DNA of 64,000 nucleotides, taken from assembly GCF_003315795.1 (NCBI RefSeq), contig NZ_QMEY01000007.1:248001-312000 (forward strand), given 5' to 3'. Shown here in pieces: positions 55,196 through 63,075 of this stretch. This DNA comes from Spongiactinospora rosea. Its GTDB lineage: Bacteria > Actinomycetota > Actinomycetes > Streptosporangiales > Streptosporangiaceae. The notes beneath the pieces were generated by a model that was not told where the DNA came from, did no database searches, and saw only the letters and a list, made by a program, of their open reading frames with translations. Each line of letters starts with the position of its first letter. The first letter of the stretch is position 1. A program made the position numbers and the translations under genes.

Positions 55196-55792
55196 ATGTC
55201 GATGCGTGCCCGGATCCGTGATGGGGATCAGGCGGCCTTCGCGCGGCTCTTCGACGAGTGCGCCAAGGCCGTCTACAACCATGCCTACCGCCTGACCGCC
55301 GACTGGAGCGAGGCCGAGGACGTCACGGCGCTGACGTTCCTTGAGGGCTGGCGGCTGAGAGCCAGGATCGACCCCGAGGGGGGATCGCTACGCCCCTGGC
55401 TGCTCGGCATCGCCACCAACGTCGCCCGCAACACCCGCAGGGCGGCCCGGCGGCACGACGACGCGCTGGCCCGGCTGCCCCGGGGTGAACGCGTGCCCGA
55501 CTTCGCCGAGGAGGTGATCGGGCGCATCGACGACGCCGAACGGCTGGCGGCCGTCAGGCAGGCGTACGGGCGGCTGCGCAAACAGGAGCAGGACGTCTTC
55601 GCGCTGTGCGTCTGGGCCGGACTCGGGTACGCGGACGCGGCGGAGGCACTGGGCGTTCCGGTGGGCACGGTCAGGTCCCGGCTGTCCCGGGCGCGCAAGA
55701 AACTCGCTGATTTCGGGGGGTTCGCGGAACCGCCGCCCGCGTCCAGACAGGTAATAGGTGACCGAGGCTCCGCCAAGGAGGAGATGCGATGA
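55196..55792 (+). CDS. Sigma-70 family RNA polymerase sigma factor
   Basis: The 198-residue protein has sigma region 2 (DQAAFARLFDECAKAVYNHA, WSEAEDVTALTFLEGW) and region 4 (RLRKQEQDVFALCVWAGLGY, GVPVGTVRSRLSRARKKL). The ATG at 55196 is preceded by AGGTG. Its stop overlaps the ATG of the next gene, a membrane protein that likely holds it inactive. It is an ECF-type factor with unknown signal. Confidence 0.9.
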   Translation: MSMRARIRDGDQAAFARLFDECAKAVYNHAYRLTADWSEAEDVTALTFLEGWRLRARIDPEGGSLRPWLLGIATNVARNTRRAARRHDDALARLPRGERVPDFAEEVIGRIDDAERLAAVRQAYGRLRKQEQDVFALCVWAGLGYADAAEALGVPVGTVRSRLSRARKKLADFGGFAEPPPASRQVIGDRGSAKEEMR

Positions 55793-56364
55793 ACACGCCG
55801 GCAGAACGCGATCTTCCCGCGGGCCGTCACCGCCTGCTCAAGGAGTTCGTGATGACCGAGATCGCCAACACGCCCACTGTGAGGTCCCGCCTCAAGCTGC
55901 TCGCCCCTGTGGGGGCCCTCGCCGCCGCCGTGGCCGTGGCCGTGCCGCTGTTGATGGGCACCCCGGCCCACGCGGTGACCGAACTGCCCGGCGGCCTGAT
56001 CGACATCACCATCAACGAGGCCAAGGACCCCGGCCGCCTCCAGGCCGACCTGCGAGCCCTGGGCGCGAACGTGGTGGTCGACTACGTCCCCAAGGGCAAG
56101 AAGTGCGGCCCGGAACCCCGCGCGGCCCACTTCCTGAGCAAGGAGGAGGCGGCACTGTCGGTGTTCCCGCCGCCGCAGGGACACGAGACGTCGTTCGTCA
56201 TCGACCCGAAGGTGATCGGGCAGGGGCGGACGGGCGTACTGGAGTTCAGCGTCTCCGAGGAGGAGGACGGCGCGCGGGTCGCGGGCATCTGGGCCCGAGT
56301 CGCCGAAGGCCCGGTGGCGGACTGCGTTCTGACCGACACCCCAGGCGCCCCGCTGGATCACTGA
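55789..56364 (+). CDS. Membrane anti-sigma-like protein (CU044_5270-type start)
   Basis: The 191-residue protein begins with LPAGRHRLLKEFVMTEI, the start pattern of the CU044_5270 family which follows sigma-70 genes in actinomycetes. One membrane helix (LLAPVGALAAAVAVAVPLL, about 37-57) separates it from an extracellular part ending in two Cys (KKCGPEPR and ADCVLTD). Overlap with the sigma gene (ATGA) supports an anti-sigma role, which is inferred. Confidence 0.7.
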   Translation: MNTPAERDLPAGRHRLLKEFVMTEIANTPTVRSRLKLLAPVGALAAAVAVAVPLLMGTPAHAVTELPGGLIDITINEAKDPGRLQADLRALGANVVVDYVPKGKKCGPEPRAAHFLSKEEAALSVFPPPQGHETSFVIDPKVIGQGRTGVLEFSVSEEEDGARVAGIWARVAEGPVADCVLTDTPGAPLDH

Positions 56365-56411
56365 TCGACCTGCCTTCGGCCGTACATCGGCTGACCGCGA
56401 CGGCCCGTGTC

Positions 56412-56511
56412 GGCCGGTGCCGGAACGGCGAGGTACCACGACACACGCGAAACGCCGGGGGCAGGGCGTGACCGAGTACGGCGGGGCGGCGTCCACTGCG
56501 CTCCGCCGTAC
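56412..56511 (+). repeat. Dispersed structured repeat, copy 2
   Basis: About 100 bp aligns with copies at 34391, 58657 and 61458. It contains GGAACGGCGAGGTACCACGA, ACACACGCGAAACGCC and GGCAGGGCGTGACC. GTACGGCGG pairs perfectly with CCGCCGTAC across an 18-nt loop at its end. It lies between the anti-sigma gene and a small secreted protein gene. Confidence 0.82.
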
Positions 56512-56658
56512 AGAAGCCCTGACCGGCCACGTTCAGGCCCTGCCGAACAGCCGGCAGAGCAGGGACCATACGGCCGGAATAGGAAGAACCGGAGGGTCCC
56601 CGCACCCGGCGATCAATGCTGCTCTGAGGGTGTCGTCCACTCGACCTTGAGGAGCCCC

Positions 56659-56919
56659 ATGAAGATCCGCAGCTTGTCCGCCGCGGCCCTGCTCGCGGCA
56701 GCACTGGGAACCGCCGCCCTGACCGGCGCGGCGCCCGCCGCCGCCCTCGCCGGCGACCCCGAGCCTCTCCCGGGGTTCCAACGCGGCCCCTTCGCCACAC
56801 TGGCGCAGTGCCAAGTGGAGCGCGATCGTATCGCGCTCCAGCTTGGGTCGCACGCCTGGGTCACCCAGTGCTGGCACGAGGCCCGCGGCTACTTCTACAA
56901 GGGCGTCTATATCGACTGA
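56659..56919 (+). CDS. Small secreted protein with two cysteines
   Basis: The 86-residue product has a signal peptide (LSAAALLAAALGTAALTGA, cleavage near AAALAGD). The mature part of about 55 residues has CQVERDRIALQLGSHAWVTQ and a second Cys, probably one disulfide. The family is unknown to me. The ATG at 56659 has a GAGGAG site. Confidence 0.7.
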   Translation: MKIRSLSAAALLAAALGTAALTGAAPAAALAGDPEPLPGFQRGPFATLAQCQVERDRIALQLGSHAWVTQCWHEARGYFYKGVYID

Positions 56920-57019
56920 GCCGACGGGCGTCCCGGGCGGCGTCGTCGGGGGAATCTGGGGGCGGCGAGAGGTGCCTCCGCGCGCCGGGGAGCGCGGAGG
57001 CGCGTCAGGGGGCCGTTGA

Positions 57020-57814
57020 TCAGTCGCCGGGGTACGAGCGCGGAGGCGAGATCTTGACCTTGCTTCCCCAGCCGGTGATCCGCATGTTGTGGGCTTGTGT
57101 CACGGTTCCGCCAGATTCCAGCGGATGGGTCCATGAGGCCCACGCCCGGCGGATGAGTCCGTCCTTCCCGATCCACAGCCGCCATGCGACCTTCAGCCGC
57201 CGCTCCTTGGCGGTGGGCTTGTCGATCAGGTCGTCGTCCATGCGCGGGTCGGCCTTGTACAGCGCGGCCAAGGTGATGATGCCGTCCAGGCGGACCGTGC
57301 CCGCCGATGTGGTGTGCCGCGCCCTCGTGCTGGCCAGCACCGCACGTAACGTGGGCACGTGAAGCAGGCTTATGTAGCCGATCTCCAGTTGGGGCCGTAG
57401 GTAGTCCAGTTTCACCCTGGTCCAGTCGTACGACCCCCATGTGCCGTCGTCGTTGATATCGCGGCTTTTGACGTAGTGCTGCCCCGTGAAGGTGATCCAC
57501 CGCGTCGGCCATGGATCCTCTTCGTTACCGGGAGTGTGGCTGGTGAGGTCGGATGCCTGGAGTCCTCCATTGCGGAACTCGACGCGCCCGTACTCCGTCC
57601 TGCGGGGTCGCTCATCCTTTTGCCCGTCGCCGGTCGCCTCGACGGTCCGTCCGGTGACGAAGAAGCGTATGCCGTGCCCGTTGATCAGCATCCGTTCGAG
57701 CGCCGCCACCGGGTCGGGTCCCACCTGCCGGCCGTGGGCGGCGTGCGCGGTGGCACCCGGACCGGTGGCGACGAGCACCGCCAGCGTGAGCGTGATCATC
57801 GTTGCTCGCCGCAT
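57020..57814 (-). CDS. Secreted hypothetical protein (LppX/LolA-like look)
   Basis: The 264-residue protein has a signal peptide (TMITLTLAVLVATGPGATA). The mature part contains AALERMLINGHGIRFFVTG, TEYGRVEFRNGGLQASDL, YDWTRVKLDYLRPQLE and RLKVAWRLWIGKDGLIRRA, a strand-rich pattern like the LppX/LolA lipid-binding fold. The function is unknown. Just upstream are the remains of a second copy of the gene. Confidence 0.65.
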   Translation of the reverse strand: MRRATMITLTLAVLVATGPGATAHAAHGRQVGPDPVAALERMLINGHGIRFFVTGRTVEATGDGQKDERPRRTEYGRVEFRNGGLQASDLTSHTPGNEEDPWPTRWITFTGQHYVKSRDINDDGTWGSYDWTRVKLDYLRPQLEIGYISLLHVPTLRAVLASTRARHTTSAGTVRLDGIITLAALYKADPRMDDDLIDKPTAKERRLKVAWRLWIGKDGLIRRAWASWTHPLESGGTVTQAHNMRITGWGSKVKISPPRSYPGD

Positions 57815-57881
57815 CGTGATCGTCTCCCAAGTCGATGGACTGGAACAGGGGAGATCGTTCTACACATGGATCTCGGCGAGG

Positions 57882-58137
57882 TCACAGGTCGACGCCGTGC
57901 AACCGGCCCAGGATGATGACGCCTTCAAGCCGCCGTGTGCCGCCCGAGGTGGAGTCCCACGATCGCGTGATGGCCGGCACCGCTGTCAACGTGGCCGGAT
58001 CGAGGACGTCGATGTACCCGATGCCCAGTCGAGGCCGCAGATGCGCGAGCTCGGCCTTTTCGATGTCTACGCTGAAACTTCGAGACCGTATAGGAGCAGT
58101 CCCGGTCCGTGAGGAGCACCTGACCCGTGGCACGCAC
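57882..58137 (-). pseudogene. Remnant of a tandem paralogue of the preceding gene
   Basis: One frame reads ELAHLRPRLGIGYIDVLDPA then RRLEGVIILGRLHGVDL, matching the intact gene's DYLRPQLEIGYISLLHVPT and VRLDGIITLAALYKAD. A short piece in another frame (ATGQVLLTDRDCSYTVSKF) matches the preceding part, so a frameshift separates them. Both the signal peptide half and the C-terminal third are gone. The Nudix gene starts over its upper end. Confidence 0.65.
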
Positions 58138-58597
58138 CGAGTACTACGACGATCCGGACGCGCCCCCACCGAACAGCCTCGTGGTGGGCGTCTCGGTCGC
58201 CATCCGGGACGACCAGGGGCGCGTACTGCTGCAACGCCGGGCCGACAACGGCCTGTGGGCCATGCCGGGAGGTGGCATGGACCTCACAGAGTCGGTGCCC
58301 GAGGCGGGCCGGAGAGAGGTGAAGGAGGAGACCGGTTATGACGTGGAGATCACGGGCATGACCGGGCTCTACACCGACGCCCGGCACATCATGGCCTACT
58401 GCGACGGCGAAGTACGGCGGCAGTTCAACATCTGCCTCGCGGGCAGGATCGTGGGCGGGGAAATGGCGATCAGCGACGAGTCCACCGAGCTTCGCTGGGT
58501 ACCGGCCGCGGAGCTTGACGCGTTGCCTATGCACCGGACACAGCGAATGAGGCTCAGACACCTCATGGAAAACAGAGACCAGCCGTACATCGGCTGA
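58127..58597 (+). CDS. Nudix hydrolase
   Basis: The 156-residue protein has a Nudix box: GGGMDLTESVPEAGRREVKE followed by ETGYDVE, matching GX5EX7REUXEEXGU. It would hydrolyse a nucleoside diphosphate derivative. It starts with GTG. It is tail to tail with the XRE-TPR gene with the third copy of the dispersed repeat between them. Confidence 0.9.
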   Translation: MARTEYYDDPDAPPPNSLVVGVSVAIRDDQGRVLLQRRADNGLWAMPGGGMDLTESVPEAGRREVKEETGYDVEITGMTGLYTDARHIMAYCDGEVRRQFNICLAGRIVGGEMAISDESTELRWVPAAELDALPMHRTQRMRLRHLMENRDQPYIG

Positions 58598-58656
58598 TAA
58601 TGACGGGCCCTGGTGGCCGGGGGGACCGCACCGGGGGCACGGCGCGCGGCCCTGTC

Positions 58657-58757
58657 AGCCGGTGCTCGGATCGACGAGGTACCACGACACACGCGAAACA
58701 CCGGGGACAGGGCGTGACCGGGCACGGCGGGGCGGCGTCCACTGCGCTCCGCCGTAC
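58657..58757 (+). repeat. Dispersed structured repeat, copy 3
   Basis: This copy is closest to copy 2, sharing GACGAGGTACCACGACACAC and GGCGGGGCGGCGTCCACTGC. ACGGCGG pairs with CCGCCGT. It lies between two convergent genes, the Nudix and the XRE-TPR gene. Confidence 0.82.
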
Positions 58758-58772
58758 GCCGGGTCGCCGCCG

Positions 58773-60215
58773 TCAGGGCGACGACTTGGCCACGAGCGCT
58801 CGCAGGTCCTGAGCCTCGGGCAGCAGGCGGGCCTCACTCGTGAGCGATCCGTGGACACGGGCGCCCATCCGCCGGATGGCCGTGGTGTGCTGGTCGGCCG
58901 GAAGGGCCGCCATCGCCCGCACGGCCAGTCCGACACCCTCGCGGTCGCCGCTCTTGGCCAGGTACCAGGCCAGCTTCAGCTCGGCCCGCGTATGCGCACG
59001 CGGGGCGATCCGCTCACTGCGCGCCATCTCGTCGGCGAGATCATCGGCGACGCCGGCGTCGCCCAGCGCGGTCAGTACGCCGGTACGGCAGGACAACAGC
59101 CGTTCCTCTGGATAACCCCAGACCGCGACACGCTCGCCGGTGACACTCTCAGGCAGCCGCCCGAACAGTCCGTCAAGGTCATCGAGCGCACGCCGGGCGG
59201 CCAGTGGATCCTGGAACCCGAAAATCTTCGCGCGTGCCGCGCACGCTTCGGCCACACCGGCGTACGGACGACCACCGGCAAGCCGCTCGGCGTCGTCGGC
59301 GAGGGCCAGCGCGACGCTCTTCATGCCGATGGTCTGCGCGACGAGCGCGTGCCGCCCCAGCACCCATGTCGCCAACTCCTCGTCCCGGGAGGACTCGGCG
59401 GCCCGCCGCGCGATCCGCCACCACCGCGACGCCGTGGCGAAGTCGCCTGTTTCTGTGAGTGCCATCGCCATCAGCGCCGCGAGCCGAGCCCCCACCCGGT
59501 GCGCCCGTGGCAGATCGAACTCCGGACGGCGGTCGATCACGCCGCGAAATGAGGCGATGTCCATGGCCAGGACGCCTATCAATGCGGCCGGGGACGTCAG
59601 GGGCAGGGCACAGGCGTACTCGTGTACGGTGCGGTCCCAGTCGTCCAGGGTGTAATCGTCGGCCATGCCCAGCTCGTGCCCGAGAGCGGAAAGCAGCGTC
59701 TCCAACGCATCCAGCGGAATGGCCACGCCGGCGGTCAGCGCGGCGAGGATCTGTGTCGCTGCGCGGCGTTTCATCTGGGCACCACCAATGACGGGCTCTT
59801 TGAGGCTACTTCCTGCATTGGTGGCTATGGGGACAGTCTTGTCTGCATTGTCGGGACAGAGCCGCTCGACTTCTGCCACCGCCATGGCTTGCGCCAGTTG
59901 TTCGCTCGCGTCGGCGTCAGGGGTGCCGGTCGGGCCGACCGTGAGTTCCGACAGGGTGTGTTCCGAGCCGAAGAGGTGGGCGTCGGTCCGGCCATAGATG
60001 CGGGCGTACAGTGGGCGATACACGTCGGCGCTGGGGTGATGTCGTCCGGTCTCATGGCCCCGAATGCTTCCGACGACCGACTTCAGCTTGGGCAGCGTGT
60101 AGGGGTCGGCGATCTTCAGCATCTCCTGGGCCAGGCGGGTACGTCCCCAACGCCGCCGCTTGCGTTCCGCGCGCAGGCGCAAGGCCCATGCCGGGAGATT
60201 GTCGCTTTTGCCCAT
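58773..60215 (-). CDS. XRE-type regulator with TPR-like helical domain
   Basis: The 480-residue protein begins with a helix-turn-helix-like region (LRAERKRRRWGRTRLAQEML, then SVVGSIRGHETGRHHPSADV) and has a long helical C-terminal part from about residue 150 with repeating Ala/Leu-rich pairs (FATASRWWRIARRAAESSRD, SVALALADDAERLAG, RRALDDLDGLFGRLPESV), like TPR signalling regulators. Such proteins often sit beside Nudix genes in actinomycetes. The target is unknown. The start is the ATG at 60215. Confidence 0.85.
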   Translation of the reverse strand: MGKSDNLPAWALRLRAERKRRRWGRTRLAQEMLKIADPYTLPKLKSVVGSIRGHETGRHHPSADVYRPLYARIYGRTDAHLFGSEHTLSELTVGPTGTPDADASEQLAQAMAVAEVERLCPDNADKTVPIATNAGSSLKEPVIGGAQMKRRAATQILAALTAGVAIPLDALETLLSALGHELGMADDYTLDDWDRTVHEYACALPLTSPAALIGVLAMDIASFRGVIDRRPEFDLPRAHRVGARLAALMAMALTETGDFATASRWWRIARRAAESSRDEELATWVLGRHALVAQTIGMKSVALALADDAERLAGGRPYAGVAEACAARAKIFGFQDPLAARRALDDLDGLFGRLPESVTGERVAVWGYPEERLLSCRTGVLTALGDAGVADDLADEMARSERIAPRAHTRAELKLAWYLAKSGDREGVGLAVRAMAALPADQHTTAIRRMGARVHGSLTSEARLLPEAQDLRALVAKSSP

Positions 60216-60415
60216 CGGCCCGCCTTTGACGGAGGTTTAGGAACGAGACCTAAAGCACGGCTTCACTCTAAGTATCCATACGGATACTCTTCCATGAGGC
60301 TGTTCGCCGGAGAAACTTATAGCCTTCGGGGCCCTTGCCTGGATGGGGACGAACGGACGGGCTCCGGTCAGCATTCACCTCGCGTGACCGGAGTACGTGT
60401 TCCGTCAGTCGTCAC
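60216..60415. other. Upstream region of the XRE-TPR gene
   Basis: No gene is supported. The first 100 bp are AT-richer and probably carry the promoter of the regulator. The segment leads into the degenerate CRISPR array. Confidence 0.4.
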
Positions 60416-60925
60416 AGAAGCCATCCCCACCCGCAGGAAGCACAACGGCATGATCATCGGGCTGGACTACGCCTGGGAACACTCCGCGCTGTGAGCACAT
60501 CTGCATGTTGGTGCTAGGGCCCGCCTTCAAGCCCTCTGCATGTGCAGGGAGCCCGGCCAACACATCGGGCGCGGACGGGACTTCGGGGCCATTCTCACGC
60601 AGGGGCACGGGGCGCGCCCGCTTCAAAATCTTCCCTGGTGCAGAGCATCGGAACATCCCCGTGCACACGGGGAGCACACCGCGACGTTCTGCAACGTCGA
60701 CACCGACCTGGGACCATCCCGCGTGCGCGGAGAGCACCCTTTCTCGGTGTTCACGTCCAGGGTGCGGCCGGGACCACCCCCGCGTGCGCGGGGAGCACTC
60801 AGCGGCCTTGCCCTCGCAGGAGGTCAGGACGGGACCATCCCCGCGTTGTTGCGCGGGGAGCACACCGCACGCATTCCGGGGGGGCGGTCTGGGGCTGGGA
60901 CCATCCCCGAGTACACGGGGAGCAC
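60416..60925 (-). CRISPR. Decayed type I-E-like CRISPR array
   Basis: Five clear but diverged repeats start at 60649, 60710, 60770, 60831 and 60897, with spacers of 32, 32, 32 and 33 bp. Their shared form is GGGACCATCCCCGCG with a CGGGGAGCAC end. They carry differences: CGGAACATCC, a missing C, CACCCC, a 4-nt insertion TTGT in the stem of the fourth, and GAGTACAC in the fifth. More eroded units seem to lie at about 60416, 60476, 60527 and 60585. The repeat differs from the array at 37.7 kb. No cas gene is near. Minus strand follows type I-E repeat polarity. Confidence 0.75.
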
Positions 60926-61457
60926 CCTTGCTGGCCTGCGGGTTCTTCCGACGTAGACCAAGTTCGACGACTTTCATCGAAACGGACATTTCCGCCAGCG
61001 TGGCCCTTTTCCTCGTGGGCGCCAGGGTGCAGCCTGCCGCTGTGGAGGTAAGGCGGGTCCATCTAGAGAAACGATATCTCGCAAGGGCCGTGAGCATGGT
61101 GGCTTGCCAGGGACGGTGGGTGTGCTCGTCGCCTCCCGGGTTGGGTGAGCGGGTTTGTGCTCTTGGCCATGGTGGCGGCTGATGTGGACATGCGCGGGGG
61201 CCGGGTCAAGCCGGTGGCGGTAGCGCCGGGCAGAGCCCGGCATGGGCAAGGCGTCCGAGCGAATGCGAGGGCCATCGCGCGGAGCGCGGGTGCCGGGCGA
61301 AGCCCGGCCAAGGGAATACGGCTGAGCGAAGCGAAGGCCGCTGGTGGCGCGTGGAGCGCGGCGGGTCCGCCGGAGGCGGGGGCATCGCCCCAAAGGGGCG
61401 GTGGGGGAACGGCGAGGCAGCGTACGACGCCGCGGTGGTCTGGAAAGGGCCCTTCTT
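60926..61457. other. Gene-free stretch with hairpin modules
   Basis: No convincing gene. At 61190-61400 there are mini-hairpin modules GCGCGGAGCGCG, CCGGGCGAAGCCCGG, GAGCGAAGCGAAGG and CCGCCGGAGGCGGG, like those of 38.2-38.7 kb. GGGCGGTGGGGG follows CCCCAAAGGGG. The stretch may be the decayed end of the CRISPR locus. Confidence 0.5.
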
Positions 61458-61558
61458 AGCCGGTGCTTGGAACGGCGAGCGGCCATGACACACGCGAAAC
61501 ACCGGGCACCAGGGCGTAACTGGGCACGGCGGGCGGGGACTACTGGGCTCCGCCGTAC
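61458..61558 (+). repeat. Dispersed structured repeat, copy 4
   Basis: It shares AGCCGGTGCT, GGAACGGCGAG, ACACACGCGAAACACCGGG, AGGGCGTAACTGGGCACGGC and CTCCGCCGTAC with the other copies. Like copy 1 it has CTACTGGGC in the loop, while copies 2 and 3 have CCACTGCGC. It lies before the end of the FIST gene. Confidence 0.8.
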
Positions 61559-61692
61559 AGGAGCCTGGCACGAGGGAGATACCTGAGCGTCATGCCGGGC
61601 CCTAGGAAGAGCGGGCTGAGCGGAGCGAAGGCCATTGGGCGGCGGGGGTGGGGGGCCTTGTAAGGCAAGCCCGGGGGGCGAAGAGCAGGGGG

Positions 61693-62886
61693 TCAGAGGT
61701 CGTAGGCAGGGTCGCCGGGGGTGGAGAAGACGAGGAGGGAGGCGGTGAAGCCGTGGACGTGGTTCTGGCCGCCTACCGGGCCGACCTCGCCGGCCGCGAA
61801 GAAGCCCGCCACCCCGATCGGTCCCAGGGTGTCGCGGACCGCGATGGGATCGTGGTCGGCGCTGCCGAACATCGACGAGCCGCGCCCGTTGCAGGAGAAC
61901 AGCAGGGCCCCGTCCACGCTCCCGTGTTCCTGCCGGTGGGCGTCCAGGAGTTCGTACAGGTCCTCGTCCGCCGTACGGGCGTCGCGGACCTGGAAGCGCA
62001 CGGTCCGCCCGATGTCGAGGACGTCGCCGATGGCCACCGCCTCGCGCTCCGGGTCGATGCCCAGTACGCCCCGGATCAGGAAGTCCCCCCGCTCGTGCCG
62101 TTCGGCGTACTCGTCCATGGCCACGCCGATCTGCAGCCCGGAGGCGACGAGTTCGCGTTCGTCCTCCTCCAGCCCGCTGACGATGTCCTCCAGCCGCCCC
62201 AGCGCGGGCTGCCCGGCCAGTTCGAGCAGCAGGTTGTCCTCCGCGCGGGTGACGGCCATGGTCGGGCCGATGGGTCGGCAGCCCTGGCTGACGACGGTGC
62301 TCACCGCGATCGGGCCGCCGAGGATGACGCCGATGGCCCCCTCCTCGTACACCTCACCGTCGGCGAACAGCCGTACCGACCCCCGCCCCCGCATCCCGTT
62401 GGCCAGCCCGCCGATCAGCGGCAGGTCGCCGAGGACTTCGCCGGAGCGTTCGACGAACGCGTCCGTCGGGAAGCTGTACGGGTCGGCCAGGATGACCGCC
62501 ACGCGGTCGTCGTGGACGCGTTCGGGCAGGCCGACCACCACGAACTTGTCGTGCGTCCGCAGCGTCTCCAGCGCGAACGGCGTGACCCGCGCCCCGTCCA
62601 GCGTCGCGGCCCAGGCGCTGACCGCCGGGTTCAGTTCCACGCCCCTGGCGTCGCCGATCACGCCGGTGGCGCTGCACCCGATCACGTGCGCCCCGGGGGC
62701 CATCCGCATGGCGCGGTGCCCGGCCCTGGCGACGTCCTCCGGGTCCTCGCCGCAGATGAAGAAGCAGACGAGCTCGGCCGGCGCGCTCAGGCCGGACAGG
62801 GCCTGGCCGATCGCCGCCTCGGCGGCCTCCTCCAGGTCGGGTCCGACCGCGAGGCCGTCGGCGAAGCGGCTCGTCAGCAGTGCCAC
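61693..62886 (-). CDS. FIST domain sensor protein
   Basis: The 397-residue protein has an N-terminal FIST domain (LVCFFICGEDPEDVARAGHR, AHVIGCSATGVIGDARGVE) and a C-terminal FIST_C part (GALLFSCNGRGSSMFG, GFFAAGEVGPVGGQNHVHGF). FIST domains are thought to bind small ligands in signalling. No output domain is fused. The GTG at 62886 follows GAGGAGG. It is divergent from the AAA ATPase gene. Confidence 0.88.
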   Translation of the reverse strand: MALLTSRFADGLAVGPDLEEAAEAAIGQALSGLSAPAELVCFFICGEDPEDVARAGHRAMRMAPGAHVIGCSATGVIGDARGVELNPAVSAWAATLDGARVTPFALETLRTHDKFVVVGLPERVHDDRVAVILADPYSFPTDAFVERSGEVLGDLPLIGGLANGMRGRGSVRLFADGEVYEEGAIGVILGGPIAVSTVVSQGCRPIGPTMAVTRAEDNLLLELAGQPALGRLEDIVSGLEEDERELVASGLQIGVAMDEYAERHERGDFLIRGVLGIDPEREAVAIGDVLDIGRTVRFQVRDARTADEDLYELLDAHRQEHGSVDGALLFSCNGRGSSMFGSADHDPIAVRDTLGPIGVAGFFAAGEVGPVGGQNHVHGFTASLLVFSTPGDPAYDL

Positions 62887-62992
62887 CGGACTCGCCTCCT
62901 CAACTACCGGCAATGACAGGAACTGTCCCCTTGGCCCGATTCTCCCCACTGAATCGACAAGCACGCGTGCCAATCCCCATATCGATGCTCAA

Positions 62993-63011
62993 ACCCCCGC
63001 TCAGCGGGGGT
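62993..63011. promoter_or_regulatory. Hairpin in the FIST/AAA divergent region
   Basis: ACCCCCGC (62993-63000) and GCGGGGGT (63004-63011) make a perfect 8-bp stem with a TCA loop, 65 bp before the AAA gene. It could be an operator or part of the AAA gene's leader RNA. Confidence 0.4.
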
Positions 63012-63075
63012 GTGGGCGCACCAAGTAGGCCGATCGGGCTGCCGAGGCCCCCTCCATGGACGTAGTCTCGAACCC

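Noticed and set aside
60505..61182. Plus-strand frames across the decayed CRISPR array
   Set aside because: They exist because repeat-spacer units happen to lack stops; the repeated GSTP/PSPR words come from the CRISPR repeat.
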